DNA of 64,000 nucleotides from Aerococcaceae bacterium NML190073 (GTDB lineage Bacteria; Bacillota; Bacilli; Lactobacillales; Aerococcaceae): NCBI GenBank assembly GCA_026131555.1, contig JAMXJH010000002.1, positions 1 to 64,000 of the forward strand, read 5' to 3'. Shown piece by piece: positions 57,258 to 64,000 of this stretch (position 1 is its first letter; each line of letters starts with the position of its first letter). The notes under the pieces were generated by a model. It saw only the letters and a program-made list of their open reading frames with translations, ran no database searches and was not told where the DNA came from. The position numbers and the translations under genes were made by a program.

Positions 57258-57599
57258 TGCAGATTCATCTGTGATATCAACACCGACAAGGTTGCCTCCG
57301 GTCTCATAGCGAAGACCGTCTTTTGTCTCACGCATCACTTCGCCCAAGATATAGTCACCGTGGTAGAAACCTGCGATATCCATCTCCAGTGCTTCCAGTA
57401 CACGGCATGCCATATTGAAGGATGCAGAACTCAGCTTACGGTCACCGCTCTCAAAACGCTGATAGCTTTGGAGCGGGATATTGGCACGTTCCGCAACTTG
57501 CTTCTGGGTCAGGCCCAGAACGATGCGGCGTTCAAACAGAATGCTGCGGTCATTGGTATGAATGGTCTGAAAGCCGTCAAGGCTTACTGTTTCGATCAT
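57243..57599 (-). CDS. XRE-family regulator, antisense within late genes
   Basis: 118 residues: helix-turn-helix at about 22-75 (FERRIVLGLTQKQVAERANIPLQSYQRFESGDRKL), then a C-terminal region with FYHGDYILGE. It has its own GGAGG site and an upstream palindrome. It is the only minus-strand gene in the structural module, lying between terminase and portal. Lone regulators of this position may be lysogenic-conversion genes or control divergent late transcription; either is inference. Confidence 0.85.
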   Translation of the reverse strand: MIETVSLDGFQTIHTNDRSILFERRIVLGLTQKQVAERANIPLQSYQRFESGDRKLSSASFNMACRVLEALEMDIAGFYHGDYILGEVMRETKDGLRYETGGNLVGVDITDESASENK

Positions 57600-57617
57600 T
57601 TGTAATTACCTCCAAAC

Positions 57618-57664
57618 AAAATAACAGCCAATTGGCTGCATATAATATACATCCAGGTGGCTGT
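57618..57664. promoter_or_regulatory. Divergent operator between XRE and portal genes
   Basis: Perfect palindrome CAGCCAATTGGCTG (57625-57638) next to a plus-strand TATAAT (57641-57646) and overlapping the probable minus-strand promoter region. A further half-site GGCTG lies at 57659-57663. It is a likely binding site for the XRE protein. Confidence 0.6.
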
Positions 57665-57692
57665 AAAATCAAGAGAGAAAGGGAAAATTGTT

Positions 57693-59012
57693 ATGGGAAT
57701 TTTCAGCGGATTATTCCGTACACGGGATGCACCCATCAACAGAACAAGCGGAAGCGCCTACAGCTTCTTCATGGGCGGCAGTACTTCCGGCAAACATGTC
57801 AATGAACGCACTTCCATGCAGATGACGGCGGTGTATTCCTGTGTGCGTATCCTGTCAGAGGCGATCGCAAGTCTGCCTCTCAACACATTCAGATATACCG
57901 ACAGCGGTGGCAAGGAAAAAGCCATCACGCATCCGCTGTATCACATCCTGCATGACGAGCCAAATCCGGAGATGAGTTCCTTCATCTTCCGTGAGACCCT
58001 CATGACGCACCTTTTATTATGGGGCAACGCTTACGCACAGGTCATCCGTAACGGCAAGGGCGAGATCATCGCACTGTATCCGCTGATGCCCGACCGCATG
58101 ACTGTAGACAGGGATAAGAACGGGCATCTGTATTACAAATACACGAAGTCCGGTGACGATGCCCCGACCATGGAGAACGGCTCGGTGATTCTGTCCCCTT
58201 CTGATGTGCTGCATATACCGGGTCTTGGATTTGACGGCCTTGTGGGATATTCGCCGATTGCTATGGCGAAGAATGCTATCGGTCTTGCCATTGCTGCAGA
58301 GGAATATGTCAGTAAGTTTTATGCCAACGGTGCAGCACCTTCCGGTGTGCTGGAGCATCCGGGAACGCTGAAAGATCCTGCCCGTGTGCGTGAGTCCTGG
58401 CAGTCCACATTTGGCGGCAGTGCCAATGCCAATAAGGTGGCAGTCCTCGAAGAGGGCATGAAATATACGCCAATCAGTATCTCGCCAAATGAGGCACAGT
58501 TCCTCGAAACGAGAAAGTTCCAAATCAATGAAATTGCTCGAATTTTCAGAGTGCCGCCCCATATGGTGGGTGACCTTGAAAAGTCGAGCTTTTCTAATAT
58601 TGAGCAGCAGTCCCTTGAATTTGTGAAGTACACTCTGGATCCCTGGGTCATCCGGTGGGAACAGGCACTTTACCGGACGCTTCTTTCCGAAGAGGAAAAG
58701 AAGACGGTGTTCTTCAAATTCAATGTGGAAGGTCTGCTCCGTGGAGATTATGCAAGCCGAATGAACGGATATGCGACCGCAAGGCAGAACGGCTGGATGA
58801 GTGCAAACGACATCCGGGAACTGGAAGACCTAGATCGTATCCCAGCAGAGCTTGGCGGCGATCTCTACCTTGTAAACGGTAATATGCTTCCTCTGCCGCA
58901 GGCCGGGGCAGCTTATGCAAAAATTAAAGAAATGGAGGATGACCATGAAGAAACAGAAGAAGTTCTGGAAATGGAAAAACCAGGCCGAAGAAGGGTCGGA
59001 GAGGGTTCTTGA
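57693..59012 (+). CDS. Phage portal protein (HK97 type)
   Basis: 439 residues with the usual course of HK97-family portals: MGIFSGLF at the start, TAVYSCVRILSEAIASLPL, NPEMSSFIFRETLMTHLLLWGNAYAQVIRN, GAAPSGVLEHPG, and IFRVPPHMVGDLEKSSFSNIEQQSLEF. It forms the dodecameric DNA gate in the capsid. Start 57693 has AAAGGGA upstream and matches the usual N-terminus; the frame opens 36 bases earlier. It overlaps the protease gene. Confidence 0.93.
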   Translation: MGIFSGLFRTRDAPINRTSGSAYSFFMGGSTSGKHVNERTSMQMTAVYSCVRILSEAIASLPLNTFRYTDSGGKEKAITHPLYHILHDEPNPEMSSFIFRETLMTHLLLWGNAYAQVIRNGKGEIIALYPLMPDRMTVDRDKNGHLYYKYTKSGDDAPTMENGSVILSPSDVLHIPGLGFDGLVGYSPIAMAKNAIGLAIAAEEYVSKFYANGAAPSGVLEHPGTLKDPARVRESWQSTFGGSANANKVAVLEEGMKYTPISISPNEAQFLETRKFQINEIARIFRVPPHMVGDLEKSSFSNIEQQSLEFVKYTLDPWVIRWEQALYRTLLSEEEKKTVFFKFNVEGLLRGDYASRMNGYATARQNGWMSANDIRELEDLDRIPAELGGDLYLVNGNMLPLPQAGAAYAKIKEMEDDHEETEEVLEMEKPGRRRVGEGS

Positions 59013-59706
59013 ACTCTACGGCACCATTGCGGAAGCTTCTTGGTTTGACGATGATGTCACACCGAGGATGTTCCACGATGAACTGTTCGCAGGCTCCGGT
59101 CCTGTCACGGTCTGGCTCAATTCCCCAGGCGGTGACTGCATTGCGGCAAGTCAGATATACACCATGCTGATGGATTACAAGGATGATGTGACCATCAAGA
59201 TCGATGGCATCGCAGCTTCCGCAGCATCTGTCATTGCCATGGCAGGCACAAAGGTCCTGATGGCACCGACTGCTCTGATGATGATCCATAATCCCATGAC
59301 CATGGCTTATGGCAATCACGCAGATATGGAAAAAGCCATCGAAATGCTGGACGAGGTCAAGGAGAGCATTATCAATGCCTACGAGATTAGAACCGGTATG
59401 TCCCGCGCAAAGCTGTCGCATCTCATGGATTCGGAGACCTGGATGAATGCGGTCAAAGCCATCGAACTTGGCTTCGCGGATGACATCCTTACCGATACCA
59501 AAAAGGACGCAGCTGACATTCCTGCCTATGCCTTTTCCGGCAAAGAGGTGGAGATGGTGCTTGTAAACAAGCTGACCGCCCACTTTAAGCCCAAGGCACA
59601 GACACTCGCACAGGCGGCACAGATTGCCCCTGTAAACGAAACTCCTGCATCTGCAGGCAAAACCTACGATGAGCTGATGAGTCGGCTCAATCTTCTCAAA
59701 CCTTAA
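58945..59706 (+). CDS. Prohead protease (ClpP-like)
   Basis: 253 residues with a ClpP fold: the oxyanion region LNSPGGDCIAASQIYTML, nucleophile Ser in GIAASAASVIAMAG, His in LMMIHNPMT and Asp later. It matures the capsid by removing the scaffold part of the major capsid protein. Start 58945 follows GGAGG and lies within the portal gene, a common arrangement. Confidence 0.92.
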   Translation: MKKQKKFWKWKNQAEEGSERVLELYGTIAEASWFDDDVTPRMFHDELFAGSGPVTVWLNSPGGDCIAASQIYTMLMDYKDDVTIKIDGIAASAASVIAMAGTKVLMAPTALMMIHNPMTMAYGNHADMEKAIEMLDEVKESIINAYEIRTGMSRAKLSHLMDSETWMNAVKAIELGFADDILTDTKKDAADIPAYAFSGKEVEMVLVNKLTAHFKPKAQTLAQAAQIAPVNETPASAGKTYDELMSRLNLLKP

Positions 59707-59720
59707 GGAGGATTTTTATT

Positions 59721-60934
59721 ATGAGTAAAGTAAATGAACTGCGCGCTCAGCGCGCAAAGGCATGGGACAAGGCACAGGCTTTCCTCACTGCCAACCGAAA
59801 CGACAAGGGCATTCTTTCCCAGCAGGATGTCGAGACCTATCAGGCTCTTGAACAGGACATCGTGAACCTCGGTCATGAGATCGAGCGCCAGGAGCGTCTT
59901 GATGCTATGGAGCGTGAGATGGCTGCCCCTGTTGCGGCTCCTATCACTGCAAAGCCTGAGGCATCTAAGAAGATGGATACCAAGAACGGTACTGCAGCGG
60001 ATTCCTACAACAAGGCATTCTGGACTCAGGTACGTTCCAAGAACGGACTACTTATGAGGTAAAGAATGCACTTTCTGAAGGCGTGGATTCCGAGGGCGGC
60101 TATCTCGTTCCTGACGAGTTCGAGCGTACTCTGATCTCCGGCATGGAGGAAGAGAGTGCTGTCCGTACCCTTGCCCATGTGTTCACCATTTCCAACGGTG
60201 TCCACAAGATTCCTGTTGTCCGCACTAAGGGCAATGCAAGCTGGATCGATGAGAACGGATCTTACGGTGAGAGCGATGATGTGTTCGGCCAGGAGCAGAT
60301 CGATGCTCACAAGGTCGGCACTATCATCAAGGTATCCGAGGAGCTTCTGAACGATTCCGCATTCGACCTTGAGCAGTACTTCCAGGATGAGTTTGCCCGC
60401 CGCCTTGGCTCCAAGGAAGAGGAGGCATTCATTATCGGTGACGGCAGCAAGAAGCCTACCGGTATTCTCCACGCTTCCGGTGCAGAGATCGGCGTGACTG
60501 CGGCAAGCGATAAGGCTATCACTGCAGATGAGATCATCGACCTCTACTATAGTCTGAAGGCTCCTTACCGTCAGAAGGCTGTGTGGATGCTCAACGATTC
60601 CACTGTCCGTGCCATCCGAAAGCTGAAGGATGCCAACGGCAATTACCTCTGGCAGCCTGCCATCCACGAGGGTGAGCATGATACCCTCATGGGCAAGAAG
60701 ATCATCACTTCTCCGTATGTGCCTGAGATCGGTGCCGGCAAGAAGGTCATCCTGTTCGGTGACTTCTCTTACTACTGGATCGGTGACCGCCAGGGCATTA
60801 CCTTCAAGCGTCTCAATGAGCGCTATGCGGATATGGGTCAGGTCGGCTTCCTTGCTTCCCACCGTGTGGATGGCAAGCTTGTTCTTCCTGAGGCAGTGAA
60901 GGTCCTTCAGATGAAGGGCACTGCTTCTGCCTAA
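59721..60934 (+). pseudogene. HK97-type major capsid protein gene with a one-base frameshift
   Basis: Residues 1-113 (59721-60062) form the coiled-coil delta/scaffold region and the start of the mature protein (YNKAFWTQVRSKNG). From about 60,050 the match continues in the -1 frame (TYEVKNALSEGVDSEGGYLVPDEFERTL ... to 60934). One extra G in the GG of AACGGACTACTTATGAG restores N-G-T-T-Y-E-V and a single frame of about 404 residues. No slippery heptamer is present at the break, so a programmed shift is unlikely. Either the prophage is capsid-defective or this is a homopolymer sequencing error. Confidence 0.85.
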
Positions 60935-60997
60935 GCCATTTATTGGGATGGGGTCACGAATCGCTGATCCATCCCTTTTTCCCGGAGGTGATGTCAC

Positions 60998-61273
60998 ATG
61001 GTAACACTTGAAGAAATGAAGCAGTTTCTGCGTGTGGATTATCCCGACGATGACAGCCTGGTCAGTACGCTGATTTCCTCTGCGGAGGAGCTGTGCGCTT
61101 CCGTAGCCCGGCTCTCCATGGAGGAATATCTGGCACTGCCTGAGGATAATGCCAGGACGGCGGTGCTGTATGCAGTGGCATATCTTTATGAACACCGTGA
61201 GGAGGCTGACCACCATCAGCTGACACTCGACCTGCGTTCTTTGCTGTTTGGTATTCGGAAGGAGGGCTTCTGA
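60998..61273 (+). CDS. Head-tail connector protein (gp6-like)
   Basis: 91 residues; VTLEEMKQFLRVDYPDDDSLVSTLISSAEE is the hallmark start of the phage gp6-like head-tail connector family. GGAGGTG precedes the start. It forms part of the neck ring under the portal. Confidence 0.9.
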   Translation: MVTLEEMKQFLRVDYPDDDSLVSTLISSAEELCASVARLSMEEYLALPEDNARTAVLYAVAYLYEHREEADHHQLTLDLRSLLFGIRKEGF

Positions 61274-61605
61274 TGAAGATAGAACTATTGAATATCCGCA
61301 TCTTTATATCGAAAAATGATGTGGTCACAGATACCATCGGCAACCATAAAAACTTATGGTCTGAATACTATACCTGTTATGCCACAGTCAGTGCGGAAGC
61401 AGGCAAGGAACAAACCGATGCAGGTATGGTGGTGGATGACAGCAAGATTGATTTCACCATCCGCTGGTGTCAGAAAGCATCTGCCATTACATCCACCGGA
61501 TACCGTGTTCAGTTTAACGGTGAGGTTTATGACATCATCGCCGTCAATCATATGAACTACAAAAGGAAGTGCATCAAGCTTTCCTGCCAGAAAGTGAGGC
61601 GGTAA
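61273..61605 (+). CDS. Head closure protein
   Basis: 110 residues of mainly beta structure; YYTCYATVSAEAGKEQ, FTIRWCQKASAITSTGYRVQFNGEVYDIIAVNHMNYKRK-like layout fits head-tail adaptor (closure) proteins, and the order of genes is as expected. It starts on the stop base of the connector gene. Confidence 0.8.
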   Translation: MKIELLNIRIFISKNDVVTDTIGNHKNLWSEYYTCYATVSAEAGKEQTDAGMVVDDSKIDFTIRWCQKASAITSTGYRVQFNGEVYDIIAVNHMNYKRKCIKLSCQKVRR

Positions 61606-61607
61606 GC

Positions 61608-61994
61608 ATGAGCAGTTCTAAGGTATCCATCGACAGAATGGCAGATGCCATCATGAAGGAACTGAACGATTATGCGGATGCCTCTGCGGACGGTGTGAAG
61701 TCTGCGGTACAGAAAGCCGCAAAAACCGTGAAGACGGAGATACAGGCAGGCGCACCTGTGAAGTCAGGCGCTTATAAGAAAAGCTGGTCAACAAAGAATA
61801 CAGCTGAATCTTCCCATAAGCTGGAGGTCACCGTGTATTCAAGGAACCGATATCAGATTGCCCATCTCCTGGAACATGGTCATGCAAAGAGAGGCGGTGG
61901 TCGTGTGTCGGCAAGACCGCATATTGCGGCTGCGGAACAGGCGGGTATTGAACAGCTGGAGCAGGAAATTGAGAGGTGTCTACGCAATGGATAA
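61608..61994 (+). CDS. HK97 gp10-like tail-joining protein
   Basis: 128 residues, from ATG 61608: IMKELNDYADASADGVKSAVQKAAKTVKTEIQAGAPVKSGAYKKSW, LLEHGHAKRGGGRVSARPHIAAAEQ is the gp10 family pattern. Start 61608 is preferred to 61569, which lies in the preceding gene. It joins tail to head completion complex. Confidence 0.9.
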   Translation: MSSSKVSIDRMADAIMKELNDYADASADGVKSAVQKAAKTVKTEIQAGAPVKSGAYKKSWSTKNTAESSHKLEVTVYSRNRYQIAHLLEHGHAKRGGGRVSARPHIAAAEQAGIEQLEQEIERCLRNG

Positions 61995-62304
61995 ACTGCT
62001 GGAAATTTTAAGGGCAGCGGGTATTCCCTTTGCCTATGACCACTTCGCTGAGGGCGAGTCACCCGACCCGCCTTTTATCTGCTATCTGCTGCCGGATTCG
62101 GATCACTTTTCCGCAGACGGCAGGGTCTATTACAAAATCAATGAAGTGCATATTGAACTCTACACAGATACCAAGGACTTGTCTGTGGAGGGGAAGCTGG
62201 AAGCCGTTCTGGATGAGCATGGCATTTTCTATGACCGCTCCGAGGTATGGATCGAAAGCGAGAAACTGTATGAAGTCCTTTATTCTTTTGAAATGGAGGC
62301 TTAA
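61987..62304 (+). CDS. Tail completion protein
   Basis: 105 residues from ATG 61987, overlapping the gp10-like gene by eight bases. MDKLLEILRAAGIPFAYDHFAEGESPDPPFICYLL and YKINEVHIELYTDTKD follow the small tail-terminator/neck protein pattern. The annotated frame opens earlier but that portion is read in another gene's sequence. Confidence 0.8.
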   Translation: MDKLLEILRAAGIPFAYDHFAEGESPDPPFICYLLPDSDHFSADGRVYYKINEVHIELYTDTKDLSVEGKLEAVLDEHGIFYDRSEVWIESEKLYEVLYSFEMEA

Positions 62305-62309
62305 AAGCT

Positions 62310-62891
62310 ATGGGTAATAAAGTTAAATACAATCTGAAGAATGTCCATGCGGCAAAGCTGAAGGAATCTGTGGTTGACGGTGTGACCAAGTACACCTATG
62401 AAGCACCGAAGGCTATCCCCGGTGCAGTCAGCATCAGTCTGGATGCAGAGGGTGATTCCAGTCCCTTCTATGCAGACGGCATCGTGTATTTCCGTTCCGT
62501 ATCCAACAACGGATACTCCGGTGATCTGGAAATCGCACTCATTCCTGAGTGGTTCCGTACCGAGATTCTCCAGGAGCTACTTGATTCCAATGGTGTGCTT
62601 GTGGAGAAGTCTGATAACGCTGAGAGCGTGAAGTTTGCACTGCTTTTCGAGTTTGATGGCGATGTCCGTGCCATCCGTCATGTCATGTATAACTGCACCG
62701 CATCCCGTCCTTCCATTGAGTCTGAGACCAAGGAAGATAAGATCGAGCCTGGCACGGAGACCTTGTCCCTTACCGCAGATCCCCGTGAGGATGGCCTGGT
62801 TAAGAGCCGTACCGGAGATACCACTGCTGCGGATACCTATCAGAACTGGTATAAGACGGTGTATATCCCTGTGGAAGAGTCCAAGGGTTAA
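62310..62891 (+). CDS. Major tail (tube) protein
   Basis: 193 residues with the pattern of phi13-type major tail proteins: NKVKYNLKNVHAAKL, YEAPKAIPGAVSISLDAEGDSSPFYADGIVYF, and SVKFALLFEFDGDVRAIRHVMYNC. It forms the tail tube of a siphovirus. It is followed by the tail chaperone and tape measure, the standard order. Confidence 0.9.
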   Translation: MGNKVKYNLKNVHAAKLKESVVDGVTKYTYEAPKAIPGAVSISLDAEGDSSPFYADGIVYFRSVSNNGYSGDLEIALIPEWFRTEILQELLDSNGVLVEKSDNAESVKFALLFEFDGDVRAIRHVMYNCTASRPSIESETKEDKIEPGTETLSLTADPREDGLVKSRTGDTTAADTYQNWYKTVYIPVEESKG

Positions 62892-62905
62892 TGGAGGTGT
62901 GAGAT

Positions 62906-63280
62906 ATGCTTCAGAAAACAGTAAAAGTCGGTGACAAGGAGGTAGCGTTCCGCTCCTCCGCAACCATCCCTCGTTTATACCGCATCAAGTTCAAGAGGGA
63001 TATTTTCAAAGACCTGTCTAAGCTAGAACAGTCCTATAAGGGCAAGACCAGCGAAGGCGGGTCTTTTGAGATTGAAGATCTGGAGATTTTCGAGAACGTG
63101 GCCTACATCATGGCATTCCATGCAGACCACACAATTCCGGACAACATTGATGACTGGCTCGACCAGTTTGAAATGTTCTCCATTTATGAGGTTCTGCCGG
63201 AAATCCTGGAACTGTGGGGCACCAACCTCATCACGGATGTTCAGTCTAAAAAAAACTTAATCGCAGTGACCGGGAAATGA
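62906..63280 (+). CDS. Tail assembly chaperone (G-type), with frameshift site
   Basis: 124 residues (LQKTVKVGDKEVAFRSSATIPRLYRIKFKRDIF...), corresponding to lambda gpG. Near its end, codons AAA-AAA-AAC form the slippery heptamer A AAA AAC (63250-63256). A -1 slip there enters the frame that runs to 63447, predicting a fused product of about 180 residues (G-T type). The chaperones coat the tape measure during tail assembly. Confidence 0.88.
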   Translation: MLQKTVKVGDKEVAFRSSATIPRLYRIKFKRDIFKDLSKLEQSYKGKTSEGGSFEIEDLEIFENVAYIMAFHADHTIPDNIDDWLDQFEMFSIYEVLPEILELWGTNLITDVQSKKNLIAVTGK

Positions 63281-63447
63281 CAACGCCATTATTTCTCCTG
63301 CGCTGTACGGAGATAGGCATTGGCATTGCTGACCTTGACCTTCTTACCATCGGAATCGTGATGGATATGTGGACGGAGAAAGGCAATGACAGCGCCAAGT
63401 ATAACCATACTGTAGTTGCCGGGCAGGTGGAATTCGACAAATTTTAA
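63277..63447 (+). CDS. Frameshift extension of tail assembly chaperone (T part)
   Basis: A frame of 56 codons beginning ATG 63277 (MTTPLFLLRCTEIGIGIADLDLLTIGIVMDMW). It is in the -1 frame of the G-type gene and continuous with it from the slippery site, so it is more likely translated by frameshifting than from its own start, which has no good ribosome-binding site. The LDLLTIGxVxDM pattern is typical of the T part in Firmicutes siphophages. Confidence 0.78.
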   Translation: MTTPLFLLRCTEIGIGIADLDLLTIGIVMDMWTEKGNDSAKYNHTVVAGQVEFDKF

Positions 63448-63468
63448 GGAAAAGGAGGTGGAGCGCAT

Positions 63469-64000
63469 ATGGCAAGCAGAATCAAGGGCATTACCGTTGA
63501 GATCGGCGGTGATACCACAGGTCTGCAGAATGCGTTAAAAAACGTCAACTCACAGATCAAAAATACGCAGTCTGCCCTTAAAGATGTGAACAAGCTGCTG
63601 AAGCTTGACCCGTCCAATGCGGAGCTGCTGACACAAAAACAGAAGCACTTAAAGGATGCCATTGCCGCCACATCCGAAAAGCTCCAGTCCTTAAAGACGG
63701 CGCAGGAACAGGCAAAGGCACAGCTTGAAAGCGGTGACCTTGGGCAGGATAAATACGATGCTCTTCAGCGTGAGATCATTGAGACCGAACAGGAACTCAG
63801 GCGTCTGCAGGAGCAGGCTATCGAGTCCAATGCAGCTCTGGCAAAAATTGAAGAAGTCGGAGGCAAGTTAGAAACTGTCGGAAATAAGATGACAGGAGTA
63901 GGTCAGAAGCTCATCCCTGTCACTGCCGGGGTTACGGCTCTCGGCACGGCAGCGGTAAAGACCACTGCTGACTTCGATTCTTCCATGAGCCAGGTGCAGG
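63469..64000 (+). CDS. Tail tape measure protein, 3' end outside window
   Basis: The first 177 codons are present. ASRIKGITVEIGGDTTGLQ is the usual start, followed by a long coiled-coil (NALKNVNSQIKNTQSALKDVNKLLKLDPSN, QLESGDLGQDKYDALQ) and a hydrophobic region (VTAGVTALGTAAV). AAAGGAGGTGGA precedes ATG 63469. The frame is open to the right edge. It sets tail length and guides DNA ejection. Confidence 0.93.
   Translation, partial: MASRIKGITVEIGGDTTGLQNALKNVNSQIKNTQSALKDVNKLLKLDPSNAELLTQKQKHLKDAIAATSEKLQSLKTAQEQAKAQLESGDLGQDKYDALQREIIETEQELRRLQEQAIESNAALAKIEEVGGKLETVGNKMTGVGQKLIPVTAGVTALGTAAVKTTADFDSSMSQVQ

Noticed and set aside
60040-60065. Programmed frameshift as an explanation of the split capsid gene
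   Set aside because: No X-XXY-YYZ slippery heptamer or Shine-Dalgarno stimulator is seen at the break, and the two parts must both be present in every capsid subunit.
60026-61216. 396-codon minus-strand open frame opposite the capsid gene
   Set aside because: Antisense shadow; the plus strand encodes the capsid and connector proteins with clear family patterns.

Overview
The window joins a Gram-positive chromosome (roughly positions 1-31,250) to an integrated foreign element (from about 31,250 to the right edge). The chromosome looks like Lactobacillales. It carries a G5-domain ZmpB-type M26 metalloprotease, a zinc-binding lipoprotein homologue paired with a streptococcal histidine-triad protein, and a purine operon with a single-chain PurL and PurBox-type promoters. 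The YkuD L,D-transpeptidase and the fhs gene at the end of the purine operon argue for a relative of streptococci (for example Aerococcaceae) rather than Streptococcus itself. That placement is inference; no rRNA gene is present.

Chromosomal part: 3' part of a large surface metalloprotease (1-4652); AdcAII-like zinc binder and Pht protein in one operon (4803-8849); on the minus strand a type 2 ferredoxin-NADP reductase and a DUF212 membrane protein; a cyclophilin, an S1-domain RNA-binding protein and pgi (10837-13234); purEK (13424-15023) and purLCFMNHD-fhs (15269-27227), which together cover most of IMP synthesis; an L,D-transpeptidase; a C-terminally damaged acyltransferase; and rlmD.

Defence island (31493-38981), just after rlmD: an XRE controller and a cytosine-C5 methyltransferase on the plus strand face a minus-strand operon of NACHT NTPase, a small XRE regulator, NgoFVII-like PLD endonuclease, Z1-domain ATPase and Vsr mismatch endonuclease. 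The genes are tightly coupled (TAATG or 1-nt junctions). I read this as an m5C restriction-modification system of the Z1/NgoFVII kind joined to a bNACHT-type defence protein.

Prophage part (39465-64000, continuing beyond the window): sigma-like regulator, antirepressor, VapE-type replication ATPase, VRR-NUC, SNF2 helicase and other nuclease-fold proteins. A late promoter and HNH/terminase small subunit follow. Next is an accessory block: a miniature SAM synthetase, a ParB-fused DNA methyltransferase, a cytosine methyltransferase with a reiterated target region, an amidoligase and a gamma-glutamylcyclotransferase. Then come terminase large subunit, portal, protease, capsid, connectors, tail tube, tail chaperone with a slippery site, and the start of the tape measure. 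No integrase or clear lysogeny module is visible. The capsid gene and an accessory gene each carry a one-base frameshift, and the terminase has Lys where the Walker B Glu is expected. The prophage may therefore be decaying, or the assembly may contain homopolymer errors.
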